Source: Kouleothrix aurantiaca
Lineage (GTDB): Bacteria > Chloroflexota > Chloroflexia > Chloroflexales > Roseiflexaceae
DNA length: 11,798 bases
Assembly (NCBI GenBank): GCA_001399705.1
Contig: LJCR01000030.1
Coordinates: forward strand, 1-11,798
Direction: 5' to 3'
In this document: positions 1 to 6,959 of the stretch, piece after piece
Layout: every line of letters begins with the position of its first letter
How positions within the stretch are numbered: position 1 is the stretch's first letter
Program-made: the position numbers and the translations under genes
Notes under the pieces: generated by a model
The model's database searches: none
The model's input: the letters and a program-made list of their open reading frames with translations, nothing else
What the model was told of the DNA's origin: nothing

Positions 1-2
1 CC

Positions 3-107
3 GCCGGTCTGCTCGTCGACGCCGGTGCCGATGTCCGCCAGGCCGTCCGGGATGAGCTGCGCGCGTATCGAGGCGCTGTTCGCCGACCAGGCCCGCGCCG
101 AAATTGA
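3..107 (+). CDS. Possible C-terminal end of an upstream gene (partial)
   Basis: The third reading frame is open from the left edge and reads AGLLVDAGADVRQAVRDELR before a TGA at 105-107. The first twenty or so residues look like a normal alanine/valine/acidic helix with G/C at most third codon positions, whereas the first frame over the same bases reads as unlikely proline/serine-rich protein. The end (RGAVRRPGPRRN) looks less natural and overlaps the next gene by about 56 bases. This may be the tail of a gene entering from the left, or chance openness in GC-rich DNA. No family recognised. Confidence 0.3.
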   Translation, partial: AGLLVDAGADVRQAVRDELRAYRGAVRRPGPRRN

Positions 108-291
108 ACTGGCAGCCGTCCGCGGCTCGCCCCTACATTCCGGCGCGCCCGAGGATGCGGTCGCTGCGCGAGCCCGGCAGATCGCGGATCTGAAGCAGAT
201 GTCCCGGACCCGGCGGGCGCAGATTAGCACACTCGCGTCGCTCGCCCTTACCCTGGGGTTCCCTGAAATCTTTGACGAGTGGGTTTTCTGA
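52..291 (+). CDS. Small helical protein of unknown function
   Basis: An 80-residue protein if started at the ATG at 52 (MSCARIEALFADQARAEIEL). The frame is open to the left edge and other starts exist at 25 (GTG) and 31 (ATG), but the residues before 52 are proline/serine-rich and not protein-like, so 52 is preferred; no clear Shine-Dalgarno sequence supports any of them. The protein is rich in Ala, Arg and acidic residues, probably mostly helical, and ends with hydrophobic LGFPEIFDEWVF. It has no signal peptide, membrane segment or recognised motif. Its TGA shares one base with the ATG of the next gene (TGATG at 289-293), so the two are probably translationally coupled in one operon. Codons are GC-rich like the genes at the right edge of the window. 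Function unknown. Confidence 0.55.
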   Translation: MSCARIEALFADQARAEIELAAVRGSPLHSGAPEDAVAARARQIADLKQMSRTRRAQISTLASLALTLGFPEIFDEWVF

Positions 292-1022
292 TGGACGACA
301 AGCCCGCCACCGCGCACGCCCGCGCGCTGCTCGACGCCAACCCAACTCTCTTGATGCTGGCGAACACGCCGGCAGGCGAGTTGCGCGTGTCCGCGATCGA
401 CGACGCGACGTTCGCCGCGCTCAACGCGGCGGCGGCTGCCGTTATAGCCGAGTTTCCTCCGCACGAAACCCTTCTGCTGCTCGCACAGCGCTACTGGGAC
501 ACGCGAGCGGCGGACACGGTCGCGCGCAGTGGGCACGCCTTCGCCGAGTGCCTGGCAGTGGTCGCCGGCCTGGAGGCGTGTGAGCGGTGCGGCCGGCGCT
601 ACGCGGAGCCCGAGCACCAATGTACGCCGGCGGACGCAGCCGCGTGGGCGGTCGAGCGCGCCGTTCGCGCCATCCAGGCGCTCAGCGCCGGCGAGCGTGC
701 GGCGCTCGACCAGTGGATGCTGACCCACGAGCGCTGGGGCCAGCAGATCGTCCGCCGTATCGCCTACGACGTCTCGCAGAACGACCGGCCCGGCCTGGGG
801 ACGCGCTGCCGCGTGCTCCTGATCGCCGGCCTGCTTGGCGCACAGGGCGCGTCGCCGGATCTCTTGAGCGAGCAGTCAGTCACCGCCACGTCAACGAGGC
901 GGCTTGTAGCGGGTCTACAAGCCCGGACTGACCAGGACCCAGGGCGGGCAACCGTCCTCCGCCCGGAAGGTCACGATACGTCGGGCTGCGACAGCGCCAG
1001 GCCCGACCGCTATCGCTCGTGA
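291..1022 (+). pseudogene. Zinc-knuckle protein of unknown function, 3' end replaced by the IscB element
   Basis: ATG at 291 overlaps the previous stop; a GTG at 279 is possible but less likely. The frame runs 243 residues. Residues 1-203 look like a genuine, mainly helical, cytoplasmic protein with a putative zinc knuckle C97-x2-C100-GRRYAEPE-H109-x-C111. From base 901 (residue 204 on) the frame reads through the structured RNA scaffold that precedes iscB, so the last ~40 residues (Arg, Gly and Asp rich) are probably a chimeric tail and the native C-terminus is lost. The knuckle resembles C242-x2-C245...H255-x-C257 in the long gene at the right edge, which suggests related proteins. No enzyme or phage family is recognised. 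The protein may still be made with an altered end. The reading of 1-203 as a real gene is fairly secure; the interruption is inferred from the RNA boundary. Confidence 0.6.
885..900 (+). other. Predicted IscB omega-RNA guide segment
   Basis: In IscB systems the guide is about 16 nt lying directly 5' of the conserved omega-RNA scaffold and comes from DNA flanking the element. Here the scaffold starts with a perfect hairpin at 901, so the guide would be gccacgtcaacgaggc. It lies inside the interrupted upstream gene, as expected if the RNA targets the empty insertion site. The exact boundary is inferred and may be off by one or two bases. Confidence 0.55.
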
Positions 1023-1141
1023 GAACGCCGTCCTGGGGTAAGGGACGCATCTGGCGAGCACGACAAGCCTTCCGCGCATGGTCGAGGCGCACATCACCCC
1101 AGCAATGGGAGCCGCCCCGGTAACGGGGCAAAGGAACGACA
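901..1141 (+). ncRNA. IscB omega-RNA scaffold (HEARO RNA class)
   Basis: A structured stretch fills the whole space before iscB. Seen directly: a perfect 9-bp hairpin GGCTTGTAG/CTACAAGCC (901-909 with 915-923); GGGCGG/CCGCCC (942-947 with 959-964); TCGGGC/GCCCGA (981-986 with 1001-1006); a long-range pairing CTGGGG/CCCCAG (1033-1038 with 1097-1102); and a final hairpin GCCCCG-GTAA-CGGGGC (1114-1129) followed by AAAGGAACGACA and the iscB ATG at 1142. Location, length (~240 nt) and the terminal hairpin plus AAAGGA before the start codon match the known layout of IscB omega-RNAs. A second, diverged copy at 10214-10477 shares GACAAGCC and the GTCG...AGG.GCA block. The RNA would bind IscB and direct cleavage by the upstream guide. 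The last bases also serve as the iscB ribosome-binding region (AAAGGA at 1130-1135). Confidence 0.8.
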
Positions 1142-2425
1142 ATGGTTTTTGTCCTTTCATCTGACGGAGTGCCGCTCGACCCCTGCCACGAGGCGCGGGC
1201 CAGGAAGCTGCTCAAGGCCGGCCGGGCGGCGGTCTGGAAACGTTATCCCTTCACAATTCGCCTGAAGGATCGTTTAGCAGCCGAGGCGATCTCGCACGAG
1301 CACCGCTTGAAAATCGACCCTGGCTCGAAGACGACCGGCATCGTGATCGTACAGGAGGAAACCGCTCGGGTGGTCTGGGCTGGCGAGCTGACTCATCGGG
1401 GACAGCAGATTCGTGACGCACTGCTGCGCAGGCGCCAGATCAGATGCAGCCGCCGCCAACGCAAAACGCGCTACCGGCCCGTGCGCTTTCTGAACCGCAG
1501 GCGGAGAGCCGGCTGGCTCGCGCCCTCGCTCGCCCATCGTGCGCTGACCACGACGACCTGGGTACGGCGGCTGCGAGCACTCTGCCCCATCACGACGATC
1601 AGCATGGAGCTGGTACGGTTCGATACCCAGGCGATGGAGCACCCGGAGATCAGCGGAACTGAATACCAGCGCGGCACGCTATTTGGCTGGGATGTCTGGA
1701 ACTACTTGCTCGCCAAGTGGGGCCACCGCTGCGCCTACTGCGGTGCCACAGGCGTGCCTCTGGAGCAGGAACACCTGATCCCGCGCAGCAGAGGAGGGAG
1801 CGACCGCATCACCAACCTCACGATCGCCTGCCGGCCCTGCAACGAGCGCAAAGGCAACCAGACCGCCGCAGAGTTCGGCTTCCCGCACTTGATGGCGCAG
1901 GCTCGCGCCCCGCTGAAGGATGCGGCGGCAGTCAACAGCGTGCGCTGGGCTATCTATCAGCACCTACTAGCGACGGGCCTGCCCGTCGAGGTGGGCACCG
2001 GCGGCAGGACGAAATGGAATCGCGCTCGGCTCGGCTACACCAAGGCCCATTGGCGCGACGCGGCAGTAGTGGGGGCGAGTACGCCGGATGATCTGCGCGT
2101 GGCGGTGGCCAGTGTGCTGCTGATCGCGGCGGCAGGCCACGGTCGCCGTCAGATGTGTGGGACAAATGCGAGCGGCTTCCCGATCCGTCACAGGCGGCGC
2201 CAGAAGCAGTGGTTTGGCTTTCGGAGTGGCGACCTGGTGCGTGCGGTCATCCCGAGCGGGAAATACGCTGGCAGGCATGTGGGGCGGATTGCGGTACGCA
2301 GCCGGCCGAGCTTCAAGCTGAATGGCTTTGATGTGCATCCGAAGTACCTGACTCTTGTACAGCGGGCCGATGGATATTGTTACTTTACCCATAACCTGGC
2401 CAAAACTGGGACAGTGCGTAATTGA
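1142..2425 (+). CDS. iscB: IscB, omega-RNA-guided RuvC/HNH endonuclease
   Basis: A 427-residue protein of normal IscB length. In order: N-terminal PLMP/RRXRR region (VPLDPCHEARARKLLKAGRAAVW, residues 10-32; the usual PLMP motif reads PLDP); RuvC-I with IDPGSKTTG (D59); arginine-rich bridge helix (about 94-123); RuvC-II ISMELVRFD (E156); HNH domain with C197-x2-C200, EH at 210-211, N225 and C230-x2-C233-N234; RuvC-III KAHWRDAA (H303, D306); then a C-terminal domain ending YCYFTHNLAKTG. All catalytic positions expected from the family are present, so the enzyme should be able to cut both strands of a DNA target next to a target-adjacent motif, guided by the omega-RNA just upstream. IscB is the proposed ancestor of Cas9 and usually rides on IS200/IS605-type elements; no tnpA is present here. 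The last residues (VRN) and stop lie in a 17-bp inverted repeat, so the C-terminus may have been altered. Start fixed by AAAGGA at 1130-1135. Confidence 0.93.
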   Translation: MVFVLSSDGVPLDPCHEARARKLLKAGRAAVWKRYPFTIRLKDRLAAEAISHEHRLKIDPGSKTTGIVIVQEETARVVWAGELTHRGQQIRDALLRRRQIRCSRRQRKTRYRPVRFLNRRRRAGWLAPSLAHRALTTTTWVRRLRALCPITTISMELVRFDTQAMEHPEISGTEYQRGTLFGWDVWNYLLAKWGHRCAYCGATGVPLEQEHLIPRSRGGSDRITNLTIACRPCNERKGNQTAAEFGFPHLMAQARAPLKDAAAVNSVRWAIYQHLLATGLPVEVGTGGRTKWNRARLGYTKAHWRDAAVVGASTPDDLRVAVASVLLIAAAGHGRRQMCGTNASGFPIRHRRRQKQWFGFRSGDLVRAVIPSGKYAGRHVGRIAVRSRPSFKLNGFDVHPKYLTLVQRADGYCYFTHNLAKTGTVRN

Positions 2426-2516
2426 CGTTTGTTGGTTGGTCCCTGGCTGAGTCAGCATTGCGTGCCAATGCACTCCGGGCTGGCAGCGGGAGTGTAGCAC
2501 AAACGTCAATTACGCA
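2415..2516. repeat. MITE-like 102-bp unit with perfect 17-bp inverted ends
   Basis: TGCGTAATTGACGTTTG (2415-2431) recurs as its exact reverse complement at 2500-2516. The 68 bases between hold a small hairpin (CATTG-CGTGC-CAATG, 2456-2470) and no ORF of note. The layout fits a miniature inverted-repeat element or a short remnant of a DNA transposon. No target-site duplication is obvious (flanks ACAG and GTCT). The left arm contains the iscB stop codon (2423-2425). Alternatively the repeat is the right-end structure of the IscB element itself. Confidence 0.6.
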
Positions 2517-2621
2517 GTCTCGGGATACGCGCGGGAAGTCTGCCAATAAGATACCACATGGGGTCAAGGACTCAGCCGAAAAGACCAGTTTGTGGCGCAG
2601 TTCTAAGGAATAACTCGTTCT

Positions 2622-2741
2622 ATGCTGCACCATCCCGCAGGGCCTTACAGCTTCACTATGATCGCTGCGGTTGGTTTGCCCATACTGATTGTGCTACTTG
2701 CCTTTAAAGAGTATAATCGTGATGGAGCATGGACCTGGTGA
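2622..2741 (+). CDS. Possible 39-residue membrane peptide
   Basis: A short frame from ATG 2622 to TGA 2739-2741 encodes MLHHPAGPYSFTM followed by a hydrophobic run (IAAVGLPILIVLLAF, residues 14-28) and a polar end KEYNRDGAWTW. The single predicted membrane helix is the only functional hint. A weak AAGGAA (2605-2610) lies 11 bases before the start. It stands between the inverted-repeat unit and the lipoprotein gene, and a candidate promoter for the lipoprotein lies inside its 3' part, which argues against or complicates its being a gene. Could be the truncated remnant of a longer membrane protein or chance. Confidence 0.3.
   Translation: MLHHPAGPYSFTMIAAVGLPILIVLLAFKEYNRDGAWTW
2689..2717 (+). 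promoter_or_regulatory. Candidate sigma-70-type promoter for the lipoprotein gene
   Basis: A perfect TATAAT at 2712-2717 lies 17 bases after TTGTGC (2689-2694), a weak -35 box (3 of 6 consensus bases). Transcription would begin near 2725, leaving a 5' leader of about 130 nt before the lipoprotein ATG at 2854. Assigned by consensus only. Confidence 0.4.
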
Positions 2742-2853
2742 TATAAGTATGGATTCTTGAAAGACTTTACGCAAACGTCTACGTTCTCTCGGAACCTTAC
2801 ATCAGAAAGCCCATCCCGTCTTATCCCTCGTCCTTTTAGAAGGGAGAGCGACT

Positions 2854-4197
2854 ATGTCCACCTCTAAACTGACGATCCTCGCCCGTATCTTCCTGCTGTT
2901 TGCTACTTTGTCGCTTGTGCTTGCAGGGTGTGGGCAGGCACCTCAGGCTACGACAGGAGAGCAAAATCTACAGGCGACCGTGTCGGTGCTCCAGACACAG
3001 ATTGCTAACCAACCTCAGACGGCTCCAAACCCTACGGCGCTGCCTTCAGAATCGACCCCCGAACCGACAGCGCTGCCTTCGGTATCGACCTCCGAGCCGA
3101 CACAGGTGAGTTCAGATGTCCAGGCGAATACGATCACTCTACCGCGCGAGACACCGTTGGATCAGCCGATTACCATTCCTGAACTGAGCGTGACAGTGAC
3201 CGACGCTCAGCTACAGGAAGGCTATGTGTTGCCAGATGGGAGCAAGATTCAGTGGGAGAGCCGTCGCCAGCGGACGATCGTGGTGCTGCCCCCGCAGAAC
3301 GTCGCTGAAACCAATGGTTCTTCGATAATAATCTCACAGATGGCAGTACATCCTTTTGGCTATGTCACTAAAGATGCCGAAGAGGGCTGGAAGGAAGGAT
3401 CTGTAAATTTCGCCTTCGAGAACATCTCAGATAAGCCTGCATCTCCTCTATGTCTTGTTACTAACCCAAAAGCAGATGAGAGCACTGTTGTGTTTGTTTG
3501 CGGAAAGGCTGATCGCGTCCGAATTAGCGAGATTCAAGTCGAAACTCAAGAGGGAAAAACGTATCCAGCAACAACAGCCAGTAGTGCATACGCATTTAGC
3601 AGAATCGAATTCCCTACTCCCCCAGGATTCCCATTTATCAACGTTTATGGCGGTGAAGTTACTACCAGGGTCAATTTTAGATTCGCGCAAGCTGCGCATC
3701 CGATTCGTGTCGTGATGAAAATGGCTCCTGGCCAGAATCTCCCCGATATCGTTCTTAGCCTTGAAAACGTTCCTGAGAAGATTCCTGCGCCGAATCTTAG
3801 TCGTTATCAAATAAAGCCCATAAAAGAATTGGCAGCAAAACATTTAATGGATGAAACAAATACCTTGGAGATGGCCTTTGACGGTAACTGCATCTATGGC
3901 GGTATATCTGGTTTTGCCGAGAGAGGTACCACTATACCGTACACTCTTACCAATAAGGATAAACTCGATCAAAAAGTGGGCATAATCGATTTTAAGAGCG
4001 CCGCATATTATCCAGAAGGTGTTCTTGATTACGATACTACCCCACATGACATTCGCCTTGGCCCTGGTCAGACTGAGCAATTATATGTATTATTGATTGA
4101 CATTGGTCGGTCGGAAGATTCTCCTGCTACACATCTTGTCGTCTATGAGCAGGATGGTAGTCTTACAGTATACAAACTGGATTGTATGAAGAAGTAA
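2854..4197 (+). CDS. Secreted lipoprotein of unknown function
   Basis: A 447-residue protein whose start is set by AGGGAGAG at 2841-2848. It has a lysine-bearing N-terminus, a hydrophobic core and a lipobox LVLAGC (Cys25), so it should be exported by Sec, lipidated and anchored to the outer face of the membrane. Residues 36-53 form a short heptad-like helix (NLQATVSVLQTQIANQ), followed by a low-complexity Pro/Thr/Ser stalk with imperfect repeats (PTALPSESTPEPTALPSVST, about 60-85). The rest, about 95-447, looks like one or two beta-rich extracellular domains; cysteines at about 198, 211, 346 and 444 could form disulfides. A similar stalk is common in Chloroflexota lipoproteins. No binding or catalytic motif is recognised. 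It is transcribed alone, towards the minus-strand envelope cluster, and is followed by a strong terminator. GC content is clearly lower than in the iscB region. Confidence 0.85.
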   Translation: MSTSKLTILARIFLLFATLSLVLAGCGQAPQATTGEQNLQATVSVLQTQIANQPQTAPNPTALPSESTPEPTALPSVSTSEPTQVSSDVQANTITLPRETPLDQPITIPELSVTVTDAQLQEGYVLPDGSKIQWESRRQRTIVVLPPQNVAETNGSSIIISQMAVHPFGYVTKDAEEGWKEGSVNFAFENISDKPASPLCLVTNPKADESTVVFVCGKADRVRISEIQVETQEGKTYPATTASSAYAFSRIEFPTPPGFPFINVYGGEVTTRVNFRFAQAAHPIRVVMKMAPGQNLPDIVLSLENVPEKIPAPNLSRYQIKPIKELAAKHLMDETNTLEMAFDGNCIYGGISGFAERGTTIPYTLTNKDKLDQKVGIIDFKSAAYYPEGVLDYDTTPHDIRLGPGQTEQLYVLLIDIGRSEDSPATHLVVYEQDGSLTVYKLDCMKK

Positions 4198-4219
4198 CAA
4201 CTTAACAGCGAGTTGCAAC

Positions 4220-4250
4220 AACCGCCTTGCGACGTGCAGGGTCGGTTTTT
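4220..4250 (+). terminator. Intrinsic terminator of the lipoprotein gene
   Basis: AACCG CCTTGC (4220-4230), loop GACGT, then GCAGGG T CGGTT (4236-4247) pair with one bulged T and one T-G pair, and the stem runs into TTTTT (4246-4250). It starts 22 bases after the lipoprotein stop. It lies between convergent genes and, with AAAAACCG on the other strand, might partly serve the opposite cluster as well. Confidence 0.85.
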
Positions 4251-4275
4251 GCGTTAATGAGGTTGAAAGCCCATA

Positions 4276-4323
4276 GATGTAATCTCCGGCCGCTACATAG
4301 CATAGCGATCGCTATTTTACATC
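4276..4323. repeat. Nested palindrome between convergent genes
   Basis: GATGTAA (4276-4282) and TTACATC (4317-4323) are inverted copies. Inside them lies a perfect 14-bp palindrome ATAGCGATCGCTAT (4302-4315) with a central GCGATCGC. It follows the end of the minus-strand gene (stop at 4358-4360) and may help stop transcription or be a protein-binding site; no T-run follows on the minus strand. Confidence 0.4.
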
Positions 4324-4357
4324 CATGTGGTTGTGGGATGTTCGTTGTTCGCTATCA

Positions 4358-5227
4358 TTACTCGGCCAACGTCAGAAACTCGGCTGCGCACCAACCTTCC
4401 CCCTGGTCGCTCTTCACTTTCCACCATGTACGCCCATCGGCGGTTTGGGGTCCATCCGTGATGCGGAGCAGACTTCCAGGTGAAAAGCGAGCGGCGATCT
4501 TTGCAGACGTGGATGGCTCTGACCGAGCACGAAGCGGGGCACCTTCGGTCCCGATCACCTGTACTGTCTGACCTACGCGCAACAGTCGCTCAGATGATGG
4601 CGCGATCGGAGTTGGTTGCTCCTCAGTCACAATATCTCCCATGCCGGCTGCTCCACCGGTGACGACGATCGGCGTGGGCGGCACACCTTCAGCCCATTCG
4701 ATGCCTGGAATCTTGATCGGAGCGCGCTGGCCGCTGGCCGCAAAACCGACAGCATTCGGAGCGTCTAGTGCGGTTCGCACCGTAGCGCCAAGCCCCCTTA
4801 CTGGCCAGAGCAGTACCTCGACCGCTATTACTCGCCAATGGCCTAATCCACGTCCGCCGCTCGGCACCAGGCTCCCTATGATCACGACCGCACCAATATA
4901 CAGGATAAGCAGGAGCACAAGCAGACGCTTGATGCCAAGCTGAAGAATTACGGTAAGGATTCTACGAACGCACCATATGAGCACAAGCGCAGAGAGCAGC
5001 AGGCAGATCCAGCCGACGAGCTTGAGCGGCATGGCCCAACGCAGAGTTGCGAGAGCGACTGTATAGGCCAAGCTGCCCAGCAGGGCTGCGATTATGGCGC
5101 TGATTAGCGCCCGCCACCGGATCGCCGGCGCACCCCGCCCTGCCCAGAGCGCGTGCAGCCAGCTCTGCGGCTGAGGAACGCGCGCCGCTGATGTCGCCGG
5201 AGTTGTCGGTGGGGTCCGTGAATTCAT
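4358..5227 (-). CDS. Membrane protein with C-terminal SH3b domain
   Basis: A 289-residue protein started at ATG 5227, whose ATGA overlaps the stop of the upstream amidase gene; GAGG lies 9 bases before it. An in-frame ATG at 5233 is too close to that GAGG, and longer starts would run deep into the upstream gene. A polar Pro/Thr/Ser head (1-38) is followed by three membrane helices (about 40-60, 69-87 and 102-121), a linker, and a bacterial SH3 domain (about 215-286) containing GAPLRARSEPSTSAKI, then DGPQTADGRTWWKV and EGWCAAEFL. Bacterial SH3 domains usually bind peptidoglycan or cell-wall peptides, so this protein probably sits in the membrane with the SH3b domain outside. Translational coupling suggests that it works with the amidase-like protein. 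The same DGP-x2-A-x-G-x-TWW core recurs in the SH3b gene at 7439-8149. No enzymatic motif seen. Confidence 0.85.
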   Translation of the reverse strand: MNSRTPPTTPATSAARVPQPQSWLHALWAGRGAPAIRWRALISAIIAALLGSLAYTVALATLRWAMPLKLVGWICLLLSALVLIWCVRRILTVILQLGIKRLLVLLLILYIGAVVIIGSLVPSGGRGLGHWRVIAVEVLLWPVRGLGATVRTALDAPNAVGFAASGQRAPIKIPGIEWAEGVPPTPIVVTGGAAGMGDIVTEEQPTPIAPSSERLLRVGQTVQVIGTEGAPLRARSEPSTSAKIAARFSPGSLLRITDGPQTADGRTWWKVKSDQGEGWCAAEFLTLAE

Positions 5228-6822
5228 AGCCATTCGCCTCGTCGCCGGCGTCGCCACCAGACGATACCGCTTGCAATTACTATGGCGGTGGGGGCCACAC
5301 CACAAATACTCCTGATCTGGCGCTCCACCTGCCGTTGAATCTCTTCCTGGATGCGTCGCTCAATATCGCGCTTGATCCCCTCCCAGGTCTCCTCAAACTT
5401 CTGATTGAGCTTTTGCCGGGCATCATCGATCATTCCCTGGATCATCTGGCCTAAATCAGCGTCGCTTCCTTCAGGCAAAACAACGGCAGCTATATGAATC
5501 CGCTCGCCAAATGGCTGGCCATAAAACGCAAGCTGCCAGATGCTATCATAGGCTCCAGGCTGCTGGGGTGCTTTGATGCTGAACTGCCACGTGACCAGCG
5601 CCCCCGCAGCAATAGCAGGCAGTTGTGGGGGGGTGGCTTGCAGAGTTTGGCCATTGACATTGATCAGTTTAACGCTTCCTTCCGGCCAGATCAGCCTCCC
5701 CGTGTTCTGTACAGTAAAGGAGATCTGCTTCACCTCTCCCGGCTTGAGCACCGGAATATCCGGTTGTGTAATGAGGAGCATCCCCAGTGATGGATTCCGT
5801 TGCGGAACCGCTCCTACACCCGAAGCGCCCCCACACTCTAGTGCGCTGGGTGTAAGCAAGCAGGACTCAGGCTCGTAATTGAAGGTATCTTCGTAAGTCA
5901 CGAACGACGCCATGTCGCTTACTGGCTGAATTGTGTAGTTATAGACGCCATAAGGCAGGGACTGGAGTGGGAACGAGAAGGACGTATTGATCGTGCTAAT
6001 ACCCGCCACTGGTTGTCCCCATACGTTGTAGATGGCGACCTCATACCCCTTGGCGCCACCGACACTGCGCCAGGACAGGTTTATCCCAGATGTAACAATA
6101 GAACCATTGTACGGCGCAGGAGCGAGCAGCGGAGATGGTAACTTCGGCGGCGTACTGACCGGCAAACGCGCACCGGATGAAACTTTATTGTAATTAACAA
6201 GAACTATATGCGTGATAGACATAGGATCGTCGGGATAACTACGGTAGAATCCGTCGATCGCATAATCTAGTAATGCTGTGTTATGGGCTGTCACCTTTAT
6301 CTGTGATGGGTCTGTTACATTGGTGACAATCGCCGTATGTTCAAAGTTACCATAGATCACTACGCTTCCCAGAGTGGCAGACTGTTTGTCCGTGCCCACA
6401 TCTTTTCCAATGCCCGTGTCAATTAGAAAATTGTATAAACCTGTGACCATGCGAACATTGTAGCGCTTGCCGTTGTAGAGGAGCGATCCAAGTTGGTCTG
6501 ACGTGCTATCGACCTTTAGATCGCCGATCGAGCCAGCGGCGGCAATCGAACGTGCGACGAACTCGGCACATTGAAAGTTGGGCTGGAATGTGCCGGAGGA
6601 AACCGTGTTCTTCGATTCGTCATAGCTCGACCAATTCCAATGCCCGGTGGCGTATCGGATGGCCTCAACAGGAGCTGCGTGGGCAAGAGGCGCAAAGTGC
6701 AGTAGCCAAAGGACAGAGAGCGGCAAGAGGACGAACAGTATTAGAAACGTGACCGCTGATCGCCAGCGAGAAAACGCCCATTTCCCATGTCCGGCATGAA
6801 GGAGCTTTTCTTCAGCCCACAT
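5224..6822 (-). CDS. Secreted amidase-like hydrolase with Fn3-like and Ig-like domains
   Basis: A 532-residue protein. The ATG at 6822 is chosen because GGAGGT lies 4 bases upstream (6827-6832); the frame opens to 6882 but the extra 20 residues have no such site. Residues 22-50 are a long hydrophobic signal/anchor segment ending AHAAP. Residues 52-213 resemble putative amidase domains (Amidase_6, NlpC/P60-like fold): YATGHWNW, catalytic-type FQCAEFVAR (C85), LGSVVIYGNFEHTAIV (H162), TAHN (H180, N181). Then come a Fn3-like domain (about 235-305), an Ig-like domain of the NBR1 central type (about 355-448, LKPGEVKQISFTVQNTG and FSIKAPQQPGAYDSIWQL), an acidic/basic coiled coil (about 455-505) and a C-terminal helix followed by five arginines (525-529). 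It probably cleaves a peptide or cell-wall amide outside the cell while anchored at one or both ends. It is coupled to the SH3b membrane gene by an ATGA overlap. The substrate is unknown. Confidence 0.85.
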   Translation of the reverse strand: MWAEEKLLHAGHGKWAFSRWRSAVTFLILFVLLPLSVLWLLHFAPLAHAAPVEAIRYATGHWNWSSYDESKNTVSSGTFQPNFQCAEFVARSIAAAGSIGDLKVDSTSDQLGSLLYNGKRYNVRMVTGLYNFLIDTGIGKDVGTDKQSATLGSVVIYGNFEHTAIVTNVTDPSQIKVTAHNTALLDYAIDGFYRSYPDDPMSITHIVLVNYNKVSSGARLPVSTPPKLPSPLLAPAPYNGSIVTSGINLSWRSVGGAKGYEVAIYNVWGQPVAGISTINTSFSFPLQSLPYGVYNYTIQPVSDMASFVTYEDTFNYEPESCLLTPSALECGGASGVGAVPQRNPSLGMLLITQPDIPVLKPGEVKQISFTVQNTGRLIWPEGSVKLINVNGQTLQATPPQLPAIAAGALVTWQFSIKAPQQPGAYDSIWQLAFYGQPFGERIHIAAVVLPEGSDADLGQMIQGMIDDARQKLNQKFEETWEGIKRDIERRIQEEIQRQVERQIRSICGVAPTAIVIASGIVWWRRRRRGEWL

Positions 6823-6844
6823 ACCCACCTCCGAGCCCAGACGC

Positions 6845-6950
6845 GTATCACAATGATACATCAAACCGTTTCGTAGGGCCAAATTCTTCCAAGGAGATTC
6901 TGCGACCGCCGGCCTTGCCCCAGCCCCTCTTTGCGTTTCTGTATCACAAT
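6845..6950. promoter_or_regulatory. Repeated GTATCACAAT motif upstream of the amidase gene
   Basis: GTATCACAAT occurs at 6845-6854 and again at 6941-6950. The first copy extends into a palindrome GTATCA-CAA-TGATAC (6845-6859), which sits just before the ribosome-binding site of the minus-strand amidase gene. The repeat and dyad symmetry suit an operator, but no regulator gene is present and the function is inferred. Confidence 0.3.
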
Positions 6951-6959
6951 TCTCGTTAA

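Noticed and set aside
901..923. Hairpin read as the left-end TnpA-binding hairpin of an IS200/IS605 element.
   Set aside because: It cannot be separated from the first stem of the omega-RNA, and no tnpA or matching right-end hairpin was found, so it is described only as part of the RNA.
1967..2509. 180-codon minus-strand ORF.
   Set aside because: It lies opposite the iscB coding sequence, which has clear catalytic motifs; the reverse frame is a shadow of GC-rich codons.
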